In this document: positions 19,506 to 28,058 of the stretch, piece after piece
Position numbering within the stretch: position 1 is the stretch's first letter
Layout of the letters: each line of letters starts with the position of its first letter
Assembly: GCA_014656175.1 (NCBI GenBank)
Contig: BNBX01000001.1
Coordinates: forward strand, 62,001 to 126,000
DNA length: 64,000 nt
Reading direction: 5' to 3'
DNA from: Streptomyces werraensis
Lineage (GTDB): Bacteria > Actinomycetota > Actinomycetes > Streptomycetales > Streptomycetaceae
Translations under genes and position numbers: made by a program
The notes under the pieces: generated by a model
The model's database searches: none
The model's input: the letters and a program-made list of their open reading frames with translations, nothing else
Told to the model about the DNA's origin: nothing

Positions 19506-20218
19506 CCGCACTCCTCGAGGTCGAGGACCTGAAAGTCGCCTACGGCAAGATCCAGGCCGTGAAGGGCATCTCGTTCAGCGTCGACGCCGGCGAAGTGGTC
19601 ACCCTGATCGGCACCAACGGCGCCGGCAAGACCACCACCCTGCGCACGCTGTCCGGACTGCTGAAGCCGGTCGGCGGACAGATCAAGTTCAACGGCAGGT
19701 CGCTGAAGAAGGTCCCCGCCCACAAGATCGTCTCGCTGGGTCTTGCCCACTCCCCCGAGGGGCGGCACATCTTCCCGCGCATGACGATCGAGGACAACCT
19801 GCGCCTCGGCGCCTTCCTGCGCAGCGACAAGCAGGGCATCGAGCAGGACATCCGGCGCGCCTACGACCTCTTCCCCATCCTCGGGGAACGCCGTAAGCAG
19901 GCCGCCGGAACCCTGTCCGGCGGTGAGCAGCAGATGCTCGCCATGGGCAGGGCCCTGATGTCCCGTCCGCAGCTGCTCATGCTCGACGAGCCCTCCATGG
20001 GTCTGTCGCCGATCATGATGCAGAAGATCATGGCGACCATCGCCGAGCTGAAGTCGCAGGGCACCACCATCCTGCTCGTCGAGCAGAACGCCCAGGCTGC
20101 CCTGTCGCTGGCCGACCACGGCCATGTGATGGAGGTCGGCAACATCGTCCTCTCCGGCACCGGCCGCGACCTGCTCCACGACGAGTCGGTCCGCAAGGCC
20201 TACCTCGGCGAGGACTGA
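19502..20218 (+). CDS. livF: Branched-chain amino-acid ABC transporter ATPase LivF
   Basis: This 238-aa second ATPase of the transporter starts at ATG 19502 in the ATGA overlap with livG. Walker A is GTNGAGKTT (about 37-45), the signature is TLSGGEQQMLAMGRALM, and Walker B is LLMLDEPSMGLSP. The C-terminal LSLADHGHVMEVGNIVLSG is typical of LivF. It hydrolyses ATP together with LivG on the cytoplasmic side. Normal family length, without the acidic tail seen in LivG. It is the last gene of the operon; a strong hairpin follows 12 bp downstream. Confidence 0.95.
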   Translation: MTALLEVEDLKVAYGKIQAVKGISFSVDAGEVVTLIGTNGAGKTTTLRTLSGLLKPVGGQIKFNGRSLKKVPAHKIVSLGLAHSPEGRHIFPRMTIEDNLRLGAFLRSDKQGIEQDIRRAYDLFPILGERRKQAAGTLSGGEQQMLAMGRALMSRPQLLMLDEPSMGLSPIMMQKIMATIAELKSQGTTILLVEQNAQAALSLADHGHVMEVGNIVLSGTGRDLLHDESVRKAYLGED

Positions 20219-20230
20219 CCCGGCAGGCGG

Positions 20231-20264
20231 AAGGCCCGCACCCCCTTGACGGGGTGCGGGCCTT
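20231..20264. terminator. Bidirectional terminator between livF and the ANTAR regulator
   Basis: A perfect 14-bp stem, AAGGCCCGCACCCC (20231-20244) pairing with GGGGTGCGGGCCTT (20251-20264), encloses a 6-base loop. It sits between convergent genes, 12 bp after livF and 21 bp before the response-regulator stop. It reads as a terminator in both directions, with A and T residues at the stem base. Confidence 0.85.
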
Positions 20265-20285
20265 CGGCGTCCGTGGGACGACCGG

Positions 20286-20945
20286 TCAGCCGCCCTTCGC
20301 GGCCTTCTTCTCCTCGGCGTCGTCGATGACCGCCTGCGCGACCTGCTGCATCGACATGCGCCGGTCCATCGAGGTCTTCTGGATCCAGCGGAACGCGGCC
20401 GGCTCGCTCAGCCCGTACTGCGTCTGCAGCACCGACTTGGCCCGGTCCACCAGCTTGCGCGTCTCCAGGCGCTGGCTGAGGTCGGCGACCTCGCGCTCCA
20501 GCTCCTTCAGCTCCGTGAACCGGGAGACCGCCATCTCGATCGCCGGCACCACGTCGCTCTTGCTGAACGGCTTGACCAGGTACGCCATCGCGCCCGCGTC
20601 CCGCGCCCGCTCGACCAGGTCGCGCTGCGAGAAGGCGGTCAGCATCAGCACGGGGGCGATGGACTCCTCGGCGATCTTCTCGGCCGCGGAGATGCCGTCC
20701 AGCTTGGGCATCTTCACGTCGAGGATCACCAGGTCGGGGCGGTGCTCGCGCGCCAGCTCGACGGCCTGCTCACCGTCGCCGGCCTCGCCGACGACCGTGT
20801 ACCCCTCCTCCTCGAGCATCTCTTTGAGATCGAGCCGGATCAGTGCCTCGTCCTCGGCGATGACGACCCGGGTCGTCATCGGCGGCACGTGCGACTTGTC
20901 GTCGTCGGGCACGTCTGCGGGCTGGGGCGACTCGGGGGCGCTCAA
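20286..20945 (-). CDS. pdtaR: PdtaR-type response regulator with RNA-binding ANTAR domain
   Basis: This 219-aa protein starts at TTG 20945 with AAGGAG about 7 bp upstream; an internal ATG at residue 23 (MTTRVVIAEDEA) is a possible alternative. The receiver domain covers residues 25-145: acidic pocket E31-D32, phospho-acceptor Asp76 (LVILDVKMP) and conserved Lys125 (YLVKPF). A coiled linker (ELKELEREVADLSQRLETRK) leads to the ANTAR domain (about 150-205; AKSVLQTQYGLSEPAAFRWIQ). ANTAR proteins bind paired RNA hairpins and act as antiterminators; in mycobacteria PdtaR is phosphorylated by PdtaS. No cognate kinase gene is present here. Likely monocistronic; it lies divergent from the tRNA gene. 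Confidence 0.92.
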   Translation of the reverse strand: MSAPESPQPADVPDDDKSHVPPMTTRVVIAEDEALIRLDLKEMLEEEGYTVVGEAGDGEQAVELAREHRPDLVILDVKMPKLDGISAAEKIAEESIAPVLMLTAFSQRDLVERARDAGAMAYLVKPFSKSDVVPAIEMAVSRFTELKELEREVADLSQRLETRKLVDRAKSVLQTQYGLSEPAAFRWIQKTSMDRRMSMQQVAQAVIDDAEEKKAAKGG

Positions 20946-21051
20946 CGTGGGCTCCTTGGTGCGAGGCAGGCCGGTACTGCTGACAAGAGCGTACCCAGCT
21001 GCGGTAAGGTGGGGGCACGGCGGGTGACCGTCGACCTTCGTTTTGCAGGGC

Positions 21052-21124
21052 GCCCCGGTAGCCCAGCGGTAGAGGCAATGGTCTCAAACACCATCCAGCG
21101 TCGGTTCGAATCCGACCCGGGGTA
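21052..21124 (+). tRNA. tRNA-like gene, anticodon CAA, class I (short variable arm) body
   Basis: A full cloverleaf folds by eye. Acceptor stem: 21052-21058 with 21117-21123 (7 bp, the first pair G-U). D stem: GCC (21061-21063) with GGC (21074-21076). Anticodon stem: ATGGT (21078-21082) with ACCAT (21090-21094), loop CTCAAAC. T stem: GTCGG with CCGAC, loop TTCGAAT. The discriminator is A; CCA is not encoded; a T-run follows at 21127. The anticodon is CAA (21085-21087), read as leucine UUG. However, the variable region is only 5 nt (CCAGC), whereas bacterial tRNA-Leu is class II with a long variable arm. The body does not look like a leucine tRNA. It may be a non-canonical tRNA, a tRNA-like RNA, or a decoding tRNA charged by another synthetase. 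Confidence 0.85.
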
Positions 21125-21226
21125 CTTTTCCTCAGAATCCAAGGTCACGATTTGCTGGCGGATGTCCACCTTTTCGGTGAACATCCGCTTTTTCGTTTTT
21201 CGTTTTCCGCGTATCGTCCGGCCGCG

Positions 21227-22663
21227 CTACCGAGGACTGTCGTCCTCGCCGATGTGGTGGACGCGGACCATGTTGGTGGAGCCGGAGACCCCGGGCGGGG
21301 AGCCGGCGGTGATCACGACCGTGTCGCCCTTCGCGCAGCGCGCGTACCGCAGCAGCAGCTCGTCGACCTGGCCGACCATCGCGTCGGTGGACTCGACGTG
21401 CGGTCCCAGGAAGGTCTCCACGCCCCAGGACAGGCTGAGCTGGGAGCGGGTGGCCGGGTCCGGGGTGAAGGCGAGCAGCGGGATCGGCGAGCGGTAGCGG
21501 GACAGACGGCGGGCGGTGTCGCCCGACTGGGTGAAGGCGACCAGGAAGCGGGCGCCGAGGAAGTCGCCCATCTCGGCGGCCGCGCGGGCTACGGCGCCGC
21601 CCTGGGTGCGGGGCTTGTTGTGCTCGGTCAGCGGCGGCAGACCGCGGGCGAGGATGTCCTCCTCGGCGGCCTCGACGATGCGGGCCATGGTGCGCACGGT
21701 CTCCACGGCGTACTTGCCGACGCTGGTCTCGCCGGAGAGCATCACGGCGTCGGTGCCGTCGATGACGGCGTTGGCGACGTCGGACGCCTCCGCGCGGGTG
21801 GGCCGGGCGTTGTCGATCATCGAGTCGAGCATCTGCGTGGCGACGATGACCGGCTTGGCGTTGCGCCGGGCCAGCTTCACGGCGCGCTTCTGGACGACGG
21901 GCACCTGCTCCAGCGGCATCTCGACGCCCAGGTCGCCGCGGGCCACCATGATCCCGTCGAAGGCGGCGACGATCTCGTCGAGGGCCTCGACGGCCTGCGG
22001 CTTCTCGATCTTGGCGATGACGGGGAGCCGGCGCCCCTCCTCGTCCATGATCCGGTGGACGTCCTTGACGTCGCGTCCGCTGCGGACGAAGGAGAGGGCG
22101 ACGACGTCGAATCCGGTGCGCAGCGCCCAGCGCAGGTCGTCCTCGTCCTTCTTGGAGAGGGCGGGCACGGAGACGGCGACGCCCGGGAGGTTGAGGCCCT
22201 TGTGGTCGGAGATCACCCCGCCCTCGACGACGGTGGTGTGCACGCGGGGGCCGTCGACGGCGGTGACCTCGAGGGTGACCCGGCCGTCGTCCACGAGGAC
22301 GCGCTCCCCCGGGGTGACGTCGTCGGCGAGGCCGGCGTGGGTGGTGCCGCACAGGTGACGGTCGCCCTCGACGCCGTCCTCGACGCTGATGGTGAAGGAG
22401 TCCCCGCGTTCAAGGAGTACGGGTCCCTCGGCGAAGCGGCCCAGGCGGATCTTCGGGCCCTGAAGGTCGGCGAGGAGTCCCACGCTGCGGCCGGTCTCGT
22501 CGGCGGCCTTGCGCACCCTTCGGTACCGCTCCTCGTGCTCGGCGTGCCCGCCGTGGCTGAGGTTGAAGCGGGCCACGTCCATTCCGGCGTCGACCAGTGC
22601 CTTGATCCGGTCGTAGGAGTCCGTCGCGGGACCCAGGGTGCAGACGATTTTCGCTCGGCGCAT
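21227..22663 (-). CDS. pyk: Pyruvate kinase
   Basis: This 478-aa enzyme starts at ATG 22663. It has the N-terminal KIVCTLGPAT, the substrate-binding DVARFNLSHG (about 29-38), the active-site lysine region VIAKIEKPQAV (about 215), MVARGDLGVEMP (about 243-254), and the pyruvate kinase signature around the DAVMLSGETSVGKYAVETV block. The C-terminal allosteric domain ends with KGDTVVITAGSPPGVSGSTN. It transfers phosphate from phosphoenolpyruvate to ADP in glycolysis. There is no strong ribosome binding site (TAGGGTCGAACC precedes the ATG). It is followed by about 100 bp and then the tRNA-like gene on the opposite strand. Confidence 0.97.
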   Translation of the reverse strand: MRRAKIVCTLGPATDSYDRIKALVDAGMDVARFNLSHGGHAEHEERYRRVRKAADETGRSVGLLADLQGPKIRLGRFAEGPVLLERGDSFTISVEDGVEGDRHLCGTTHAGLADDVTPGERVLVDDGRVTLEVTAVDGPRVHTTVVEGGVISDHKGLNLPGVAVSVPALSKKDEDDLRWALRTGFDVVALSFVRSGRDVKDVHRIMDEEGRRLPVIAKIEKPQAVEALDEIVAAFDGIMVARGDLGVEMPLEQVPVVQKRAVKLARRNAKPVIVATQMLDSMIDNARPTRAEASDVANAVIDGTDAVMLSGETSVGKYAVETVRTMARIVEAAEEDILARGLPPLTEHNKPRTQGGAVARAAAEMGDFLGARFLVAFTQSGDTARRLSRYRSPIPLLAFTPDPATRSQLSLSWGVETFLGPHVESTDAMVGQVDELLLRYARCAKGDTVVITAGSPPGVSGSTNMVRVHHIGEDDSPR

Positions 22664-22904
22664 GGTTCGACCCTAGGGCTTACCGACGGGTAGCGACCTG
22701 GCGGCGCGTGACGACCCAACGGCGCGCGGGTGAAGGGGTATTGACAAGCGTTGAAATGTGCGCCGGACCGCTCGGACGAGCGCGCGGGGGGGCGGTCACC
22801 GGATCGAAACCTGTCAGGACTGTTCCCGGTCGACGTGTTCAGGTCAGAATCGTCGGGCGAATCTACGCGCGTTGTGCGCGGTCGTCGTACAAGGAGAGCC
22901 TGTC

Positions 22905-24713
22905 ATGCCGTTGGACCGCCGGAAGTTCCTGAAGAAGTCAGCCGTCACGGGGGCGGGGGTGGCGCTGGCGGGTACGGTGGCCACCCCGGCGGCCGAGGCC
23001 GCTCCGCGGACGGGACGGGGGAAGAAGCCGGTGAAGCGGTACGCGCTGACCGTCATGGGCACCACGGACCTGCACGGTCACGTCTTCAACTGGGACTACT
23101 ACAAGGACGCCGAGTACCAGGACCCGGCCGGCAACGCGCAGGGGCTGGCCCGCGTGTCCACGCTGGTGAACCGGATCCGCGAGGAGCGGGGCCGGGAGAA
23201 CACCCTGCTGCTGGACGCGGGCGACACCATCCAGGGCACCCCGCTGACGTACTACTACGCCAAGGTGGACCCGATCACCGCCGAGGGCGGTCCGGTGCAC
23301 CCGATGGCGCAGGCGATGAACGCCATCGGGTACGACGCCGTGGCGCTCGGCAACCACGAGTTCAACTACGGCATCGAGACGCTGCGGAAGTTCGAGGAGC
23401 AGTGCGACTTCCCGCTGCTGGGCGCCAACGCCCTGGACGCGAAGACGCTGAAGCCCGCCTTCCCGCCGTACTTCATCAAGAAGTTCCACGTGAAGGGCGC
23501 CCCGCCGGTGAGGGTGGCGGTGCTGGGGCTGACCAACCCGGGCATCGCGATCTGGGACAAGGCGTACGTGCAGGGGAAGCTGACGTTCCCGGGCCTGGAG
23601 GAACAGGCGGCGAAGTGGGTGCCGAAGCTGCGCTCGATGGGCGCGGACGTGGTCGTCGTGTCGGCGCACTCGGGCACGTCGGGCACCTCCTCGTACGGTG
23701 ACCAGCTGCCGCACGTGGAGAACGCGGCGGCGAACGTGGCGCGGCAGGTGCCGGGCATCGACGCCATCCTGGTCGGCCACGCGCACGCGGAGATCGCGGA
23801 GCTGCGGGTGACCAACGAGAAGACCGGCAAGGAGGTCGTGCTGTCGGAGCCGCTGTGCTACGCCGAGCGGCTGACCCTCTTCGACGTGGAGCTGACCTTC
23901 GAGCGGGGCCGCTGGCAGGTGGAGTCCGTGAAGGCGTCGCTGCGGGACGCGGCGGCCGTGGAGGACGACCCGCGGATCACCCGCCTCCTGGGCGACGAGC
24001 ACGCCCAGGTCGTGGCGTACGTCAACCAGGTGGTGGGGACGGCGACCGAGACGCTGACGACGGTGGAGGCGCGCTACAAGGACGCGCCGATCATCGACCT
24101 GATCAGCAAGGTGCAGGAGGACGTGGTCCGGGAGGCGCTGGCGGGCACGGAGTACGCCTCGCTGCCGGTGCTGTCGCAGGCCTCGCCGTTCTCCCGGACC
24201 AGCGAGATCCCGGCGGGCGACGTGACCGTCCGGGACCTGTCGAGCCTCTACGTGTACGACAACACGCTGGTGGCGAAGCTGCTGACGGGTGCTCAGGTAC
24301 GGGCGTACCTGGAGTACTCGGCGGGATACTTCGTGCAGACCGCGGCGGGCGCGCCGGTGGACGTCGACAAGCTGACGAACGCGGGCGGCCGCCCGGACTA
24401 CAACTACGACTACGTGTCGGGGGTGCGGTACGACATCGACATCGCCCAGCCGGCCGGGTCGCGCATCAAGAACCTGACGTTCGACGGCGCCCCGGTGGAC
24501 GACGCGCAGCAGTTCGTGTTCGCGGTGAACAACTACCGCGCCAACGGCGGCGGGGCGTTCCCGCACGTGGCGTCCGCGCCGGAGCTGTGGGCCGAGTCGA
24601 CGGAGATCCGCACCCGGATCGCGGAGTGGGCGACGGCCAAGGGCGTGCTCGACCCGAAGGACTTCGCGTCGCAGGACTGGCGTCTCACCCGGGACGGCAC
24701 GCCGGTGTTCTGA
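22905..24713 (+). CDS. Tat-exported 5'-nucleotidase / 2',3'-cyclic phosphodiesterase family phosphoesterase
   Basis: This 602-aa protein starts at ATG 22905 behind AAGGAGAG; the frame is open upstream but non-coding in character. The N-terminus has a twin-arginine signal (DRRKFLKKS, then a hydrophobic stretch to about residue 33). The calcineurin-like metallophosphatase domain has the metal ligands in TTDLHGHV (D55, H57), DAGD (D104, D107), GNHEF (N150, H151), VVSAHSGT and VGHAHAE (about residue 285). The C-terminal 5'-nucleotidase domain (about 370-560) contains VYDNTLVAKLLTG and ends near NNYRANGGGAFP. It resembles the YfkN/CpdB/UshA group and would hydrolyse extracellular nucleotides to scavenge phosphate and nucleosides. 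Substrate specificity is not readable. Separate promoter; convergent with pepN. Confidence 0.9.
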   Translation: MPLDRRKFLKKSAVTGAGVALAGTVATPAAEAAPRTGRGKKPVKRYALTVMGTTDLHGHVFNWDYYKDAEYQDPAGNAQGLARVSTLVNRIREERGRENTLLLDAGDTIQGTPLTYYYAKVDPITAEGGPVHPMAQAMNAIGYDAVALGNHEFNYGIETLRKFEEQCDFPLLGANALDAKTLKPAFPPYFIKKFHVKGAPPVRVAVLGLTNPGIAIWDKAYVQGKLTFPGLEEQAAKWVPKLRSMGADVVVVSAHSGTSGTSSYGDQLPHVENAAANVARQVPGIDAILVGHAHAEIAELRVTNEKTGKEVVLSEPLCYAERLTLFDVELTFERGRWQVESVKASLRDAAAVEDDPRITRLLGDEHAQVVAYVNQVVGTATETLTTVEARYKDAPIIDLISKVQEDVVREALAGTEYASLPVLSQASPFSRTSEIPAGDVTVRDLSSLYVYDNTLVAKLLTGAQVRAYLEYSAGYFVQTAAGAPVDVDKLTNAGGRPDYNYDYVSGVRYDIDIAQPAGSRIKNLTFDGAPVDDAQQFVFAVNNYRANGGGAFPHVASAPELWAESTEIRTRIAEWATAKGVLDPKDFASQDWRLTRDGTPVF

Positions 24714-24737
24714 CCGTTCCTCGCACGGGCGTCCGCA

Positions 24738-24770
24738 GGGGGCGCCGCCGGTCCGTCCGGCGGCGCCCCC
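24738..24770. terminator. Bidirectional terminator between the nucleotidase and pepN genes
   Basis: A perfect 14-bp stem, GGGGGCGCCGCCGG (24738-24751) pairing with CCGGCGGCGCCCCC (24757-24770), with loop TCCGT. It sits between two convergent stops (24713 and 24792), as expected for a shared terminator. Confidence 0.85.
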
Positions 24771-24791
24771 GCGTCGTCCCCCCGCCCGGTC

Positions 24792-27311
24792 TCAGGCCTC
24801 CTGGACGCGCAGGGCGCGGGCCAGGTCGTCGAGCCGGTCGGTGAACTGGCGGCGCAGTGCCGGCACGGGGTCGGCCTTGCGCAGCGTCTTCTCGCCGAGC
24901 TTCAGCGTCTCGGCCTCCACCGCGTGGGCGGGGAAGGCCCAGCGTCCCGCGGCCGTGGCGATGGCCGGGCCGCGGCGTGCGGCGACGGCCACGGCGTCCT
25001 TGAAGTAGCGCGCCACGTACGGGCGGACCAGCTCGGCCTGCTCGGGCTGCCAGAAGCCCTGCGCGGTGGCGGTGAACAGGTAGTTGGACAGGTCGTCGGA
25101 GCCGAACATGGCCTCCCAGGCACGGGCCTTGGCGTCCGGGTCGGGCAGGGCGGCCCGGCAGCGGGCGGCGCCTTCCCGGCCGGTGGCGCTGGGGTCGCGG
25201 CGCAGCTCCTCGGCGACGGCGGTCTCGTCGACGGCGCCCAGCACGGCGAGCCGGGCGAGGATGCGCCAGCGCAGCTCCGGATCCAGCTCGGGCCCGCCGG
25301 GGACGGTCCCCTCGGCGAGCCAGGCGGCGATGGTCTCGGGGCGGGAGGCCGCGTCGATGCAGTGGCGCACCGCGACCAGGCGCAGGCCCGGGTGGTCGCC
25401 GTCCTCGGTGCGGCGGATGAGGTCGCGGCACAGGTCGGTGAGGGTGGCGAGCGCGGCGGGCCGCCGGTCCGGGGCGAGGTAGTGGTCGGCGACCTCCCCC
25501 GAGGCGAAGGCGAGGACGCCCTGGACGAGGGCGATGTCCGTCTCCTCGGGCAGATGGGCGGCGGCGGTGGCCAGATAGGCGGAGGGGGCCAGGTCGCCGT
25601 CGCGGACCATGTCGCGCAGGCTGTTCCAGACGACGGCCCGGGTGAGCGCGTCGGGGATGCCCGACAGTCCGCGCAGGGCGGTCCCCAGGGAGGTCTCGTC
25701 GAGGCGGATCTTCGCGTAGGTCAGGTCCAGGTCGTTGGGGACGACCAGGGCGGGGCGGGTGCCGGGGCGCGGCTCCGGGACGGCGGCCTGGGGCACGTCG
25801 GTCTCGTAGCGTTCGCGCAGGGTGAGGGTGCGTCCGTCGCCGAGGTCGCGGTCGTACACCCCGACGGTCACCCGGTGCGGGCGGCCGCCGTCGCGGTCCA
25901 GGGTGAGGGTCCACCGGCCGGGCACCGCGTCGACGGAGGCGGTGAGCGTGTCGACGCCGCTGGTGCGCAGCCAGGCGTCGGCCCAGGCGTGCACGTCCCG
26001 CTCGGTGGCGGAGGCGAGGGAGTCGATGAACTCGGCGAGGCCGGCGTTGGCGAAGCGGTACCGCTCGAAGTGGGTGTTGATCCCGGCCAGGAAGTCCTTC
26101 TCGCCGAGCCAGGCGACGAGCTGGCGCAGGGCGGAGGCGCCCTTGGCGTAGGAGATGCCGTCGAAGTTGAGCAGCGCGGAGGCGGTGTCCTCGACGTGCT
26201 CCGGGGCGACGGGGTGGGTGGAGGGCCGCTGGTCGGCGTCGTAGCCCCAGGTCTTGCGGGAGACGCCGAAGTCGGTCCAGGTGTCCGCGCCGCGCCAGCG
26301 GGGCGGCTGCCCGCCGGGGCTCGCGGGGGTGACCTCGTTGAGGGTCTGGTAGCCCATGTACTCGGCGAAGGACTCGTTCAGCCAGATGTCGTCCCACCAG
26401 CGCAGGGTGACGAGGTCGCCGAACCACATGTGGGCCATCTCGTGGGCGACGACCATGGCACGCCGCTGCCGCTCGGTGTCGGTGACGGCGGAGCGGTAGA
26501 CGAACTCGTCGCGGAAGGTGACCAGTCCGGGGTTCTCCATGGCGCCCGCGTTGAACTCGGGCACGAAGGCCTGGTCGTAGGAGTCGAAGGGGTACGGCTC
26601 CTCGAACTTCTCGTGGTAGCGGTCGAAGCAGGCGCGGGTGATCTCCAGCAGCTCCTCGGCGTCCGCCTCCAGGTGGGGGGCGAGGGAGCGGCGGCAGTGC
26701 AGGCCGAACGGCAGGCCGCGGTGCTCGGCGCGCACGGAGTGCCAGGGCCCGGCGGCGACGGCGACCAGGTAGGTGGAGACGGGCGGGGTGGGCGCGGCCT
26801 TCCACACCCCGCCGCCGGTGTGCTCGGTGACGCCGTTGGCGAGGACCGTCCAGTGCTCGGGCGCGGTGACGGTGAGCTCGAAGACGGCCTTGAGGTCGGG
26901 CTGGTCGAAGGCGGCGAAGACACGTCGCACGTCGTCAAGGAAGAGCTGGGTGTAGACGTAGGTCTCGCCGTCGCTGGGGTCGGTGAAGCGGTGCATGCCC
27001 TCGCCCGTGCGGGAGTAGCGCATGCGCGCGTCGACCAGCAGCTCGTGCTCGCCCGCGGTGAGGTTCTTCAGCGGGAACCGGCCGTCCTCGAGGAGGGCGG
27101 GGTCCAGGGCCCGGCCGTCGAGCGTGACGGAGCGCAGCTCGGCGGGGTCGATCTCGACGAAGCTGTCCGCGTCCGCGCGGGCGCCGAACCTGATGAGGGT
27201 GCGGGAGTCGAACGTCTCGTCCCCGGCGGTCAGATCGAGGGCGATGGTGTAGCGGTGGACGTCGATGAGCTGTGCACGGTTCTGCGCTTCGTCGCGCGTC
27301 AGTACGGACAT
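24792..27311 (-). CDS. pepN: Aminopeptidase N (M1 family)
   Basis: The product is 839 aa from ATG 27311 (MSVLTRDEAQ); another ATG three codons upstream (27320) is also possible and neither has a strong ribosome binding site. The M1 hallmarks are present: exopeptidase motif GAMEN at about residues 256-260, zinc motif HEMAH at about 290-294, and the second Glu ligand in WLNESFAEYMG (about E313). The C-terminal ERAP1-like helical domain occupies about residues 530-835. It removes N-terminal residues from peptides in the cytoplasm during protein turnover. Length and order match actinobacterial PepN (about 850 aa). Monocistronic by appearance. Confidence 0.95.
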   Translation of the reverse strand: MSVLTRDEAQNRAQLIDVHRYTIALDLTAGDETFDSRTLIRFGARADADSFVEIDPAELRSVTLDGRALDPALLEDGRFPLKNLTAGEHELLVDARMRYSRTGEGMHRFTDPSDGETYVYTQLFLDDVRRVFAAFDQPDLKAVFELTVTAPEHWTVLANGVTEHTGGGVWKAAPTPPVSTYLVAVAAGPWHSVRAEHRGLPFGLHCRRSLAPHLEADAEELLEITRACFDRYHEKFEEPYPFDSYDQAFVPEFNAGAMENPGLVTFRDEFVYRSAVTDTERQRRAMVVAHEMAHMWFGDLVTLRWWDDIWLNESFAEYMGYQTLNEVTPASPGGQPPRWRGADTWTDFGVSRKTWGYDADQRPSTHPVAPEHVEDTASALLNFDGISYAKGASALRQLVAWLGEKDFLAGINTHFERYRFANAGLAEFIDSLASATERDVHAWADAWLRTSGVDTLTASVDAVPGRWTLTLDRDGGRPHRVTVGVYDRDLGDGRTLTLRERYETDVPQAAVPEPRPGTRPALVVPNDLDLTYAKIRLDETSLGTALRGLSGIPDALTRAVVWNSLRDMVRDGDLAPSAYLATAAAHLPEETDIALVQGVLAFASGEVADHYLAPDRRPAALATLTDLCRDLIRRTEDGDHPGLRLVAVRHCIDAASRPETIAAWLAEGTVPGGPELDPELRWRILARLAVLGAVDETAVAEELRRDPSATGREGAARCRAALPDPDAKARAWEAMFGSDDLSNYLFTATAQGFWQPEQAELVRPYVARYFKDAVAVAARRGPAIATAAGRWAFPAHAVEAETLKLGEKTLRKADPVPALRRQFTDRLDDLARALRVQEA

Positions 27312-27368
27312 GCAGGCCATGCTGCCTGATGGCGTCGGCCCGGCACAGAGGAGGATGAGGTACGCGGC

Positions 27369-27911
27369 CTATGTCCGGTCCCCGCCGAGCTCCGCGGTGT
27401 GCGCCCCCGGGGGCTGCGCAGGGGGCACGTGCGCGTGCGGCGAGGGCGGCGCGGGGCGTGCGGCGGCGGCGCCGGCCGCGTCGAGCCGGGCGCGCAGGGA
27501 ACGCACCTCGGCCTCCAGGGCGAGCCTGCGCTGGTGGGTGTCGTACAGGTGGCGCACCTTGGTGCGCAGCGCCCAGGGGTCCACGGGGGTGGTGACGAGA
27601 TCGGCCACGCCGAGGCGGTAGGCGGCGGCGCCGAGCCGGTGGTCGCGGGCGAAGCCGGTGAGCAGGACGACGGGTATGTGCCGGGTCTGCTCCAGGCGGC
27701 GCATCCAGCGCACGACGTCGAGGCCGCCGGTGCCGGGCATGTGGACGTCGAGGAGAAGCACGCCGACGTTGCCGCGCAGGAGCTGCTTGAGCGCCTCGTC
27801 GCCGCTGGTGGCCCGGCCCAGCGGCTGTCCGAGCGGGGCCAGGGCGCTCTCCAGGGCGTACAGCGTGTCCTCGTGGTCGTCGACGAGGAGGATGCGGGCG
27901 GTGGGCGGCAT
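27369..27911 (-). CDS. Single-domain receiver protein lacking the conserved lysine
   Basis: This 180-aa protein starts at ATG 27911 with GGAAGGA about 9 bp upstream. Residues 5-120 form a receiver domain: acidic pair D11-D12, phospho-acceptor Asp55 (LLLDVHMPG) and LLTGF with the conserved Thr85. The usual Lys-Pro motif reads T-T-P (Thr108-Pro109), so the conserved lysine is missing. After the receiver come a short coiled coil (RRLALEAEVRSLRARLDAAG) and a Pro/Ala-rich tail, with no DNA-binding or enzymatic output domain. It could act by protein-protein contact. No histidine kinase gene adjoins it. Confidence 0.8.
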   Translation of the reverse strand: MPPTARILLVDDHEDTLYALESALAPLGQPLGRATSGDEALKQLLRGNVGVLLLDVHMPGTGGLDVVRWMRRLEQTRHIPVVLLTGFARDHRLGAAAYRLGVADLVTTPVDPWALRTKVRHLYDTHQRRLALEAEVRSLRARLDAAGAAAARPAPPSPHAHVPPAQPPGAHTAELGGDRT

Positions 27912-28058
27912 GGGGCACGTCCTTCCCCGTCAGGGCCGGACGCGGGTCCGGGCGCTGACGGACGGTGCTCGTGAGCCGACAAGGCGTGCACAGCGAGCAT
28001 GCACCGCACGGGCCGCCCTGTCACTCCCCGCCGCGTCCCGGACCCGGCTAAGGCCCGT

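Noticed and set aside
21052..21124. Simple assignment as an ordinary tRNA-Leu(CAA)
   Set aside because: The anticodon fits but the 5-nt variable region does not; I keep the tRNA call without accepting leucine identity.
22795..22860. Possible PHO box in front of the 5'-nucleotidase gene (GGTCACC, GTTCCCG, GTTCAGG)
   Set aside because: The units resemble the GTTCACC direct repeats but are not spaced by 11 bp, so I do not claim PhoP control.
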